Assembly: GCA_034406715.1 (NCBI GenBank)
Contig: CP137864.1
Span: 806,001 to 870,000 of the forward strand
Length of the DNA stretch: 64,000 bases
Direction of reading: 5' to 3'
Source of the DNA: Rhodotorula mucilaginosa
Lineage: Eukaryota > Basidiomycota > Microbotryomycetes > Sporidiobolales > Sporidiobolaceae
Below are positions 23,732 to 33,288 of this stretch, one piece after another. Below the pieces are notes generated by a model, which did no database searches, had not been told where the DNA came from, and saw only the letters and a list, made by a program, of their open reading frames with translations. How positions within the stretch are numbered: the stretch's first letter is position 1; each line of letters opens with the position of its first letter. The position numbers and the translations under genes are program-made.

Positions 23732-25144
23732 ATGGGCGCGTACAAGTACTTGAGCGAGCTGCACAAGCGCAAGCAGGTGCGCCCATCTCGCGGCGGCTGC
23801 AAAAGGGGGGCACGCTCGCTGACTCGCGTCGTCCTGATTGCGTGCAGAGCGATGTCCTTCGCTTCTTGCTCCGCGTTCGCTGCTGGGAATACCGCCAGCT
23901 GAACGTTGTTCACCGTGCCTCGCGCCCCTCGAGGCCCGACAAGGCCCGCCGTCTTGGTTACAAGGCGAGTCTCGCTCGCTCGGTTTTATTTCGACTACAC
24001 GCACGCCCTCGTCCCGCCTCGCCCGCCAGTCGATCGGCACGGAGAATGTTTTACCCTGGGTGGATTGGGCGCGCGACGTTCAGTCATCTGGATGCGCGTG
24101 GACGCGACCTGCAGGAGTGGGCAGCTCGAAGATTGGCCTCGATGGGATGGACCAGTATGCCGAGAGGGTGGACGGACATGCGCGGCGAGACAATACGAGA
24201 GAGGAGATGCTGCTCGGAATGCTAACCGCCCCGTACACCTGTTTTTGGACATACAGGCCAAGCAGGGCTTTGTCGTCTACCGCGTCCGTGTCCGCCGCGG
24301 TAACCGCAAGCGCCCCGTCCCCAAGGGTGAGTCCAACGCCTTCCTTCCCGTTGTCCAGGCGCTTTCGTGTGTACACGGCAGCGGGTCAAGAGGCTTCGTG
24401 GTGGAAAAAGTGTCGTGGGGGGACTGATCCTCTTTTGCCTGTTACCCTTCCACCCGCTGCTCTTGACACCCTTGTTGGTCTTATGGCTTTGGCCCTGAAA
24501 AGGTGCTACGTACGGTAAGCCGACCAACCAGGGTGTCAACCAGCTCAAGTTCCAGCGTTCGCTCCGTTCGACCGCCGAGGAGCGTGTTGCCCGCCGCTGC
24601 GGTAACCTCCGCGTCCTCAACTCGTACTGGGTTTGTCATCGCTTTTGCGCCTTTCGGTCTTCCAATGTGCAGACACTGACTCTTTCTCTCGCTATGCATA
24701 TCTCTCCGGCCTCCGCCACCGTCCGCCACCGCCTCTTTCGCGACGCTCCCTTCCCGCCGCCTTCTCACGCCCGCCCCTCCCTCTCCCGCTCTTTCTCTCT
24801 CGCTCTTCCTGCTTGGCCCGCGCCCGCGCCTGCAGATCAACCAGGACGGCGTCTACAAGTACTACGAGGTTATCCTCGTCGACCCGCAGCACAAGGCTAT
24901 CCGCCGCGACGCGCGGATCAACTGGATCTGCAACCCGGTGCACAAGCGCCGCGAGTCGCGCGGTCTTACCTCGGCCGGAAAGCAAAACCGCGGTCTCAAC
25001 AAAGGGCACACTCGCGGAAAATCATACCACTCGTGGAAGATCAACAACACTCTCAGTGTTCGGAGGTCCGCACCTTATACAATTCGCATCTTCTTCCCGC
25101 CTTCTTGCGCGCTGACTTTCTTCGCATTTCACAGGTACCGTTAA
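23732..25144 (+). CDS. RPL15: 60S ribosomal protein eL15 (RPL15), six exons
   Basis: Large-subunit ribosomal protein. Exons 23732-23776, 23848-23964, 24257-24326, 24503-24630, 24836-25065 and 25135-25144. The product reads [15 protein letters not shown], then [78 protein letters not shown], ending LSVRRYR. The final exon is only 10 nt. Intron 2 starts with GC (AAG|GCGAGT), a GC-AG intron. Introns 2-4 are 180-290 nt, several times the local norm, as is usual for ribosomal protein genes. The left arm of the long inverted repeat begins at 24851, inside exon 5. Full-length and intact. Confidence 0.95.
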
Positions 25145-26461
25145 GCGACTACTCGGTCTTCTCGGTAGTCTGCTTCGAGCCGTCGTCGGTCTGGGTGGTA
25201 GCTCGTCGTTCCTCGGCGCCTCGAGGGGGGTGGCGGTCCAATCGTTGTTTCCCCTGCATTGGCTGTTTCTCTCTCGATCCGCTCCGCCGGTACTCGTTTC
25301 GTGCTCACTGCTTCTGGGCTTTCTCGCGTATGTTCTTCCGCTGGACTGGAGAGCTTCCGCTTTGTCTGTCATTGCATCGTTCTTGGCTGCCAAAGTCCGC
25401 ACCTTTTTTTTTGGGCGCCCTTCTGATCTTCCTCGCTCGCGATCCCGCGAATTTAATAATGATGGTTGGCCGGACTGACCGCAGTGCGCAGAACGCTTAC
25501 GTAGGCCCGAGTCCGAAGCGTTGGAAGAGCTCGTGAGTTGTGGCAGGCGATGCCCCAGCTGATCGAGGCAAATGCGTGGGGGAATATGGTTTGTGCAGCG
25601 GGAAAGTACAAGGCTGTGGACAGGGAATCAAGTCTGTATTGCGTGAGCTATACGAGAGGCGACAGATAGCTAAAGAGAGAAGGTTGAGGGCCTGAGCTAC
25701 AACAAATGCCCGAGATCCTCCTCCATCAACAAAGCTTCTTGATCTTGACCAATCCTTGACGAGTCCGGCACTTTGAGTCCGGGGCAATGTAAGTGTAGTG
25801 GTCTGTAATTGAGAAGAGTGTAAGCAATCCGTTCAGAGAGAGGAAAGGGACGACGACTTAGCAAAGGAAGGCGTCGACGGGTTGGCTCGCCCAGCAGTTT
25901 GCCGGCGACCAGAGCCAGAATCGACGTGATGGTCAAGGTCTTGAGCAAGTCGACAGAGACTCTGCTAGCAGCTGAGGGATGTCTTGCGCGCTGGGCCGTG
26001 CGCGAAGCGGTACAGCAGTTTGTGGCACCGTCACCCTTGCTCAGACTGCTCAGTGCTCGGACGAGCGGAGCGGCGCGCCGGTCCAAGCATGCGGAAGTGC
26101 TGCATGATCCGCGGAGCAGGCAGCAAGCGGCCAAGAACTCGATTGTAGGCTGGTGAAGAGGGTCAAATCGCCCGAGGGTAGGCAAGAAAGCGCCGGGCCC
26201 TCGGTGGACGTCGTATCAGCTGAGAAGCCTGAAGGATGCGGGGTTTTCTCGTGCAGGCGCGCTGCGGCGTTCCCCGCAAGAACACGAGGACGGTCAGCAA
26301 GTCTCAAATCTGGTCTTGAAATGGTCAGACGAGAGGAGGGTGCGCTCATGCGGTCCGATCGGGATCCTTTCGACACGAAGCTCGCGCTCAGGCTTGTCGA
26401 CAGGGCGTGTCTGCAATGACATCCTGATTGAGAGGCGACTTGGGCGGTCAGACGGGCTTCA
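25145..26461. other. Non-coding part of the left arm
   Basis: 1.3 kb between RPL15 and the TOM1-like fragment. Frames such as 25697-26185 (minus) contain a hydrophobic patch (LTITSILALVAGKLLG) but no family signature, and lack splice support. The same sequence occurs in the right arm (31678-32994). Confidence 0.4.
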
Positions 26462-27046
26462 CTGCTGCGTGTGGAGTCTTCTCGAGGTCGCGCACAACGA
26501 TGGCGCCAGCGCTTCGTGCAAACTCGCTTGCGCCTGCAACCTGCGGTTTCGACACAAAGCGCTCGGTAAGGTCACTCCGCTGCGCGTTTCCGGGGTCAAA
26601 GAGTCTTCTTTCTGATAGTTGACATACCTTGCACCGCGTACTGCCGAACCACGCTCCGATCTCGCGCTCCATCATGGGCTTGAAAAGCGCCTCGTCCTCA
26701 ACAAGGTGCTGCATGATGACCACAGCATAATTCCGTCTCGGTCGCTCTGACAGCAAAAACTCGGGAGGAGGAGTCGGTGACCGCCGCGCCCGACACTTGC
26801 GGGAGCATGGCCGGCGTTTTGAGTTGGGAAGGAGAGCAGAGTAGGGGTGAAGACGTCTGAATCGGGACAGCCTTTGAGCGCGGGTTGGGGGCGCTCTTGA
26901 AAAGGCCGCTTTCCTGACTGCGCTTGCTGGTGCTGGCGGAGAAAGCTTTGTCGGATTCCGGCAAGTTGGCGGTCGTGGTCGGGGTGTCGCTCGGGCAAGG
27001 CACAGCATCCGCGAGCACGAGCAGCGCCAGCCAGATCGGGCGCGCG
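26462..27046 (-). pseudogene. TOM1: Decayed fragment resembling the HECT E3 ligase TOM1/HUWE1 (DUF913 region), left copy
   Basis: Reads, across a likely intron, MQHLVEDEALFKPMMEREIG and then WFGSTRCK with VAGASEFARSAGAIVVRDLE. This resembles the segment of Tom1/HUWE1 proteins where a VEDxxxLxxxMExEI helix is followed by VDxxxFVRxxxxxxLRDP. Upstream, IWLALLVLADAV recalls the family's WLAxxLLxxE segment. After RDLE the similarity stops and a stop codon follows within nine codons. The rest of the 3,000-residue ligase is absent, so this is a small relic of a host gene. The assignment rests on remembered motifs and is moderate. Confidence 0.4.
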
Positions 27047-27216
27047 TCTTTTGCGGGAGCCTGCGCCGCTCTTGTGCGCTTGCTTCAAATCCGCAAATCT
27101 GAATTCAGTGCCGTAGAGACAGCATTTGCTTTTGCGGCTGGTGATTCGCCGGAAGACGACGAGCTCGAGTCGACGTTGAGAGCGAGTGAAGGGAGAGCTG
27201 GGGACGGCTCGTGTAG

Positions 27217-27315
27217 CCTTGCGAGCGAGATAGACCGTTATTACTAATCAAGCTAAGAAGTTGCTACTCGAAAAGAGACAAACATATGCGTACCTTGCGA
27301 GCGAGATAGACCGTT
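27217..27315 (+). repeat. Pair of 23-bp direct repeats, 76 bp apart
   Basis: The 23-bp word beginning CCTTGCGAGCGAGATAG occurs at 27217-27239 and again at 27293-27315. Between them lies AT-rich DNA containing TTACTAATCAAGCTAAG. It is mirrored in the right arm at 30824-30846 and 30900-30922. It could be a footprint of a small excised or inserted element, or a repeated regulatory site upstream of the F-box promoter. Confidence 0.8.
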
Positions 27316-27736
27316 GGAGGTCAAGAGAGGCTCGCCCGCGAAGGGATTGGAAAACAATTCGAGAAGGGGTAATCAGAATAGAAACCAAAGCAAATCTCAA
27401 GCGCTCCTCAGTTCCTCCTCGCTCCACCAAACTCAACTCCCCTCCGCAATAGCGAGATTCAAAAGCCCCAGCTGAGCGGGTCCAACTCTGCAGCGACTCC
27501 AAGCATGGGCCATGGGCAGGTGTCTGCAGCTCGCCGTGCCATTAGCCGTAGCCGTAGCCGTAGAGAGAGACAAGCAAATTCATCAGGGCGGCGCAAAGTC
27601 AACTCTTGTGCGTGGTTCCTGCGCCTCCCCTCGAGCACCAAACCACTTCTCCCCGCGCGCGCTGCCCGTCGAGTCGTCGACGCGAGGCTTCTTCGCGTTG
27701 CTCTTCCTTTACCTCTTCGACCGGGCCCTCGTTTGC
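27316..27736 (+). promoter_or_regulatory. Left-arm copy of the F-box promoter, pointing antisense into the F-box gene
   Basis: Mirror copy of 30403-30823. In the right arm this sequence sits directly upstream of the F-box start. Here it faces rightward into 27737-27942 and then the 3' end of the F-box gene. A GCCGTAGCCGTAGCCGTAG run lies at 27545-27563. Promoter activity is inferred from the position of the right-arm copy. Confidence 0.45.
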
Positions 27737-27942
27737 GATCTCTGATTGGCACCCGTGCAATATCTAGCTACTGATTGGACTGCTCAGCTTCTCGAAGCTT
27801 GCTTTCCGACGAAAGCTGACGCAGCGAAACCGGGCAGGCACCAACAAGCATGGGAAGCATTTCACGTAGACGTACGGACATTCATTCAAACTAAACCCTC
27901 CTGACCGAATTGACAAGCCCCGAGTCATCCTCCTGCGTGCCC
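27737..27942. other. Unique spacer between left arm and F-box stop
   Basis: 206 bp of single-copy sequence, somewhat AT-richer than the surroundings, containing the F-box 3' UTR. The short direct repeat CTGATTGG occurs at 27743 and 27772. Confidence 0.5.
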
Positions 27943-30379
27943 CTACAGGTAGGGCAGGAAATCGAAATGGTCCCAGAAGCCCATCCCCTCGTCTTCGTCC
28001 GAGTAACCATCCTCTCCGCCGTAGTAGGGATCGTCGTCGAACATGCCGAGCCCGAGAGAGTCATACGCGTCGCGCGTTTTGGCGGCGTTGACCTTGTGGC
28101 GGAATGTCGCGGAGTAATCGACGACAGGCGTAACTGTCACCTTGTGGCCCGGCTTCGTCGCCCAATGCTTCGAGAGATATGAGTTCTGTTTTGGCAAGGC
28201 GGTCAGCTTTGTCCAAACGGTTGACGACTTGAAAAAAAGAGCCTCGAGACTTACGGTCGAAGACAGGTCGTGCCCCTTGCTGAACCCGCAGTCGCACTTG
28301 CGGTCGAACCTCACGACATACATCTCTTCCTCGGGCATCTTGATCCCGTGCAGGTCGCCGCTGTCCTTGTAGGTCTTGTCCGAGCATTCGAGCTCCATCG
28401 AATCCGCAAGCTGGTTCAATTTGAGCACGCGAACCAGCGTCCTCGCGTCGGTGTCGAGTCCGTAAGGCTCCGTTCCGCCGATCGGCAACCATTCGTCCGC
28501 TTCGAGTTTGTCTAGGTCGTAGTGGTGCGGCGGCACGCAATGATTCCAAGCTTGGCGGATGTGTATAGCTGCGGATGTTCCGGAGAACACGTCGTTGCAT
28601 TTCCGGCACCTGAAAGTCGACAGCGCGTGCGAGTCGAGGAAAGCAAGCATCTGCTCGGGATCCGCGTCGAACGGCGCGTCGCGATTGCGCGGGATCCAGG
28701 AGGGCAGGCGCGGCAGGTCGACACCGTTGTAAACAAGTCCTTCCATCGCGTCGGAGAACTCGAGGCCTTCTTCTCGCGCACGACGAATGTCCGCGTGCGC
28801 GGCAGCGACGAGGCGGATCATCTCCTTCATGCGACTCGCGACGACTGTCACCGCTTCGTCGAGGATGGCGTCGATGTTGTCGTTAAAGAGCTCCCTTCCC
28901 GACGCCGAAGTCGAGTTGTCCGCCAGCAGGCGGACCACGCTAGGTAGAGTCACAGCAACCTGAGGTTTGAAGCCCACCTTGGCCAGAAAAGGGCGTTTAT
29001 GCATCACGATCGCGAATTCGTTCCTCATGGCGTTGGCGCGAGTTTTCCTGCGGATTTCGCTGAGCTTCTCGCGCAGGATCGGTTCGGCGCGTGCCCAAGC
29101 TGGAGGCGAAAGGCGTACATCAGCTCAAACTCGCATGAAGTGCCACCACCATCGATAACTCACTGCGTTCGGTGAGCAGCTCGGGCTTCTTGACGAGCGG
29201 ATCATTCTGCCACTCCCGGTTGAAGTCGGTCGGCCCGAAACCTTGCGCAGTGAAGCGCGCTTCAAGGCTGTGTTTGTGGCACACTGTAAGCGCGCGCGAT
29301 ACCTGGTGATCCAGTCAGAAGAAGAATGCTTACTCCGCTCTGCGTCGACTGCGAAGGTCCGACTTTGTGGCCGTCTTGGCCTCTTCTTGAGTCTTGAGCC
29401 ACTGCGTGAGCGCGTCACCGTCCTAGTAGCAATAGTACCGATGATCAGTCCCGTGACGGCAATGGCTAATTTGACAGCTCGCAGACTCACCGCAAAACGC
29501 GCATCTCTCGCCGGCTTCCACTCCTGCACGACCCATTTCTGAAACGGAGTGGTGGGGTTTTCGACTTCGCGCCAAGCGTAACGACGACCCAGTATAGCAT
29601 CGAGGAAGATGCACTCGGTATAGTTCGCCTCCGGGAAGGCGTCCTGGAGTTCCTTGTCGAGCTTGAGGAGCTGAGGAAGATAGACAAGCCTGCCTTCGCG
29701 GGTAAGCGGGTTCGTGGAGGTCGCAAGGGGGATTGTGCCGACGTGTTCGCGAGGGAGGATCTTTCGGACAGCGTCGCGACCCTTGGCTGTTTCCGGTGAT
29801 ACGAAGCTGCGAGGCGGCCGGGAAATCAGTGCCCGGCGAATGAGGTCCCCGCATGAGCGGAAGGCCGCGCAGGACGTACTGCGACTTGAGGCACGCCGAG
29901 CAGATACGAGCGCGGAAGTAGACTTCCGGCTTGCCCGCGTTCTTGCGTTTGCAGAACTGGCATCCGCGCCCGAACAGAAGCGCCGCGTACTGCAGGTCGG
30001 TCATCGGGAGCTCGAGTTCGGGCAAGCCGACCCTCGCGCGGGCGTCAATCCAGAGTTGAGCACTCGAAGGACCCGTCACGACGGCGCGGAACACCTTGGA
30101 CGTGTTGCTGAGGACGTAGAGGTCGGCCGGATCGAGGTACGAGCAAATGTCGAGAACGAGGTCGAGCGGGAGCGCGTTGAAAGCCTTGAGCGCGCCCTTG
30201 CGGCCCTTGACCTTGCTGAGGCTAGACCGATTCTTCTTCTGCTTCTTCTTGAGCGGTTCCGAGTCAGATATGTCGGCAGCAGGCTGGCTCTGCGCAGCGG
30301 CGGCCTGAGCGGCGACACGACGTCCGCCCTCGGTCGGAGCGCTGCCGGACGGGTTGACGGTACTCGCAGCGTCCGACAT
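27943..30379 (-). CDS. F-box protein, lone gene in the spacer of the inverted repeat
   Basis: Probable substrate adaptor of an SCF ubiquitin ligase. After a basic Ser/Lys stretch (KKKQKKNRSSLSKVKGRKG) comes an F-box, FNALPLDLVLDICSYLDPADL with TSKVFRAVVTG. A Cys cluster CQFCKRK...CSACLKSQ follows, and a further Cys group (FRCRKCNDVF, CDCGFSKGH) lies near the C terminus. The last residues are acidic and aromatic (DDDPYYGGEDGYSDEDEG). Basidiomycetes carry many orphan F-box proteins of this shape. Start chosen at 30379 (MSDAAST). An in-frame ATG at 30634 would add 85 Arg/Ser-rich residues encoded almost wholly by the right arm. The promoter lies in the repeat, 24 bp away. At least five exons; borders near 28250, 29100-29165 and 29420-29480 are approximate. 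Confidence 0.75.
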
Positions 30380-30402
30380 GACCTTGCAGGTTGTACGCAA
30401 GG

Positions 30403-30823
30403 GCAAACGAGGGCCCGGTCGACGAGGTAAAGGAAGAGCAACGCGAAGAAGCCTCGCGGCGCCGCGTCGACGGGCAGCGCGCGCGGGGAGAAGTGGTTTG
30501 GTGCTCGAGGGGAGGCGCAGGAACCACGCACAAGAGTTGACTTTGCGCCGCCCTGATGAATTTGCTTGTCTCTCTCTACGGCTACGGCTACGGCTAATGG
30601 CACGGCGAGCTGCAGACACCTGCCCATGGCCCATGCTTGGAGTCGCTGCAGAGTTGGACCCGCTCAGCTGGGGCTTTTGAATCTCGCTATTGCGGAGGGG
30701 AGTTGAGTTTGGTGGAGCGAGGAGGAACTGAGGAGCGCTTGAGATTTGCTTTGGTTTCTATTCTGATTACCCCTTCTCGAATTGTTTTCCAATCCCTTCG
30801 CGGGCGAGCCTCTCTTGACCTCC
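30403..30823 (-). promoter_or_regulatory. F-box gene promoter segment (right-arm copy)
   Basis: Immediately upstream of the F-box start codon on the same strand. It includes the CTACGGCTACGGCTACGGC run at 30576-30594. Being inside the repeat, it is duplicated at 27316-27736. Confidence 0.5.
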
Positions 30824-31092
30824 AACGGTCTATCTCGCTCGCAAGGTACGCATATGTTTGTCTCTTTTCGAGTAGCAACTTCTTAGCTTGATTAGTAATA
30901 ACGGTCTATCTCGCTCGCAAGGCTACACGAGCCGTCCCCAGCTCTCCCTTCACTCGCTCTCAACGTCGACTCGAGCTCGTCGTCTTCCGGCGAATCACCA
31001 GCCGCAAAAGCAAATGCTGTCTCTACGGCACTGAATTCAGATTTGCGGATTTGAAGCAAGCGCACAAGAGCGGCGCAGGCTCCCGCAAAAGA

Positions 31093-31677
31093 CGCGCGCC
31101 CGATCTGGCTGGCGCTGCTCGTGCTCGCGGATGCTGTGCCTTGCCCGAGCGACACCCCGACCACGACCGCCAACTTGCCGGAATCCGACAAAGCTTTCTC
31201 CGCCAGCACCAGCAAGCGCAGTCAGGAAAGCGGCCTTTTCAAGAGCGCCCCCAACCCGCGCTCAAAGGCTGTCCCGATTCAGACGTCTTCACCCCTACTC
31301 TGCTCTCCTTCCCAACTCAAAACGCCGGCCATGCTCCCGCAAGTGTCGGGCGCGGCGGTCACCGACTCCTCCTCCCGAGTTTTTGCTGTCAGAGCGACCG
31401 AGACGGAATTATGCTGTGGTCATCATGCAGCACCTTGTTGAGGACGAGGCGCTTTTCAAGCCCATGATGGAGCGCGAGATCGGAGCGTGGTTCGGCAGTA
31501 CGCGGTGCAAGGTATGTCAACTATCAGAAAGAAGACTCTTTGACCCCGGAAACGCGCAGCGGAGTGACCTTACCGAGCGCTTTGTGTCGAAACCGCAGGT
31601 TGCAGGCGCAAGCGAGTTTGCACGAAGCGCTGGCGCCATCGTTGTGCGCGACCTCGAGAAGACTCCACACGCAGCAG
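31093..31677 (+). pseudogene. TOM1: Decayed TOM1-like fragment, right copy
   Basis: Mirror image of 26462-27046 with no difference in any translated frame that I compared. It carries the same MQHLVEDEALFKPMMEREIG and SEFARSAGAIVVRDLE blocks around an intron with a GTATGTC donor and CCGCAG acceptor. The fragment was therefore already decayed, or already isolated, before the arms were duplicated or last homogenised. Confidence 0.4.
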
Positions 31678-32994
31678 TGAAGCCCGTCTGACCGCCCAAG
31701 TCGCCTCTCAATCAGGATGTCATTGCAGACACGCCCTGTCGACAAGCCTGAGCGCGAGCTTCGTGTCGAAAGGATCCCGATCGGACCGCATGAGCGCACC
31801 CTCCTCTCGTCTGACCATTTCAAGACCAGATTTGAGACTTGCTGACCGTCCTCGTGTTCTTGCGGGGAACACCGCAGCGCGCCTGCACGAGAAAACCCCG
31901 CATCCTTCAGGCTTCTCAGCTGATACGACGTCCACCGAGGGCCCGGCGCTTTCTTGCCTACCCTCGGGCGATTTGACCCTCTTCACCAGCCTACAATCGA
32001 GTTCTTGGCCGCTTGCTGCCTGCTCCGCGGATCATGCAGCACTTCCGCATGCTTGGACCGGCGCGCCGCTCCGCTCGTCCGAGCACTGAGCAGTCTGAGC
32101 AAGGGTGACGGTGCCACAAACTGCTGTACCGCTTCGCGCACGGCCCAGCGCGCAAGACATCCCTCAGCTGCTAGCAGAGTCTCTGTCGACTTGCTCAAGA
32201 CCTTGACCATCACGTCGATTCTGGCTCTGGTCGCCGGCAAACTGCTGGGCGAGCCAACCCGTCGACGCCTTCCTTTGCTAAGTCGTCGTCCCTTTCCTCT
32301 CTCTGAACGGATTGCTTACACTCTTCTCAATTACAGACCACTACACTTACATTGCCCCGGACTCAAAGTGCCGGACTCGTCAAGGATTGGTCAAGATCAA
32401 GAAGCTTTGTTGATGGAGGAGGATCTCGGGCATTTGTTGTAGCTCAGGCCCTCAACCTTCTCTCTTTAGCTATCTGTCGCCTCTCGTATAGCTCACGCAA
32501 TACAGACTTGATTCCCTGTCCACAGCCTTGTACTTTCCCGCTGCACAAACCATATTCCCCCACGCATTTGCCTCGATCAGCTGGGGCATCGCCTGCCACA
32601 ACTCACGAGCTCTTCCAACGCTTCGGACTCGGGCCTACGTAAGCGTTCTGCGCACTGCGGTCAGTCCGGCCAACCATCATTATTAAATTCGCGGGATCGC
32701 GAGCGAGGAAGATCAGAAGGGCGCCCAAAAAAAAAGGTGCGGACTTTGGCAGCCAAGAACGATGCAATGACAGACAAAGCGGAAGCTCTCCAGTCCAGCG
32801 GAAGAACATACGCGAGAAAGCCCAGAAGCAGTGAGCACGAAACGAGTACCGGCGGAGCGGATCGAGAGAGAAACAGCCAATGCAGGGGAAACAACGATTG
32901 GACCGCCACCCCCCTCGAGGCGCCGAGGAACGACGAGCTACCACCCAGACCGACGACGGCTCGAAGCAGACTACCGAGAAGACCGAGTAGTCGC
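31678..32994. other. Non-coding part of the right arm
   Basis: Mirror of 25145-26461. Its one observed difference in the middle of the arm is at 31871 (pairs with 26268). No gene supported. Confidence 0.4.
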
Positions 32995-33288
32995 TTAACG
33001 GTACCTGTGAAATGCGAAGAAAGTCAGCGCGCAAGAAGGCGGGAAGAAGATGCGAATTGTATAAGGTGCGGACCTCCGAACACTGAGAGTGTTGTTGATC
33101 TTCCACGAGTGGTAAGATTTTCCGCGAGTGTGCCCTTTGTTGAGACCACGGTTTTGCTTTCCGGCCGAGGTAAGACCGCGCGACTCGCGGCGCTTGTGCA
33201 CCAGGTTGCAGATCCAGTTGATGCGCGCGTCGCGGCGGATCGCCTTGTGCTGCGGGTCGACGAGGATAACCTCGTAGTACTTGTAGAC
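32995..33288 (-). pseudogene. RPL15: Truncated copy of RPL15 (exon 5 minus its first 15 nt, plus exon 6)
   Basis: Copies of exon 6 (32995-33004) and exon 5 (33074-33288) in mirror orientation to the intact gene. No start codon, promoter or exons 1-4 are present, so it cannot make eL15. Compared with the intact exon, five single-base differences are visible; four are silent and one changes CCG to CTG (Pro to Leu in the CNPVHKRR segment). Confidence 0.9.

Larger units (their letters stand above)
24851..27736 (+). repeat. Left arm of a 2,886-bp inverted repeat
   Basis: Matches the reverse complement of 30403-33288; paired positions always sum to 58139, so no insertion or deletion separates the arms. 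Contents in order: most of RPL15 exon 5 and exon 6, the RPL15 3' region, a non-coding stretch, a decayed TOM1-like fragment (26462-27046, minus) and a promoter segment identical to that of the F-box gene. I found about five differences in the first 215 bp, one at 26268 and five in the last 75 bp. The left end lies inside a coding exon that continues outward, so this arm is native on its RPL15 side. Confidence 0.97.
30403..33288 (-). repeat. Right arm of the 2,886-bp inverted repeat
   Basis: Reverse complement of 24851-27736. It begins 24 bp upstream of the F-box ATG, so its inner end is functional promoter, and it ends inside a truncated copy of RPL15 exon 5. Beyond 33288 similarity to RPL15 may continue for about 20 bp with a 2-nt gap and then vanishes near the equivalent splice acceptor. 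Confidence 0.97.

Noticed and set aside
24851-33288. Inverted arms as terminal repeats of a DNA transposon
   Set aside because: The arms contain host gene pieces (RPL15 exons, F-box promoter), no transposase is present, and no target-site duplication is visible at the outer borders (24851, 33288).
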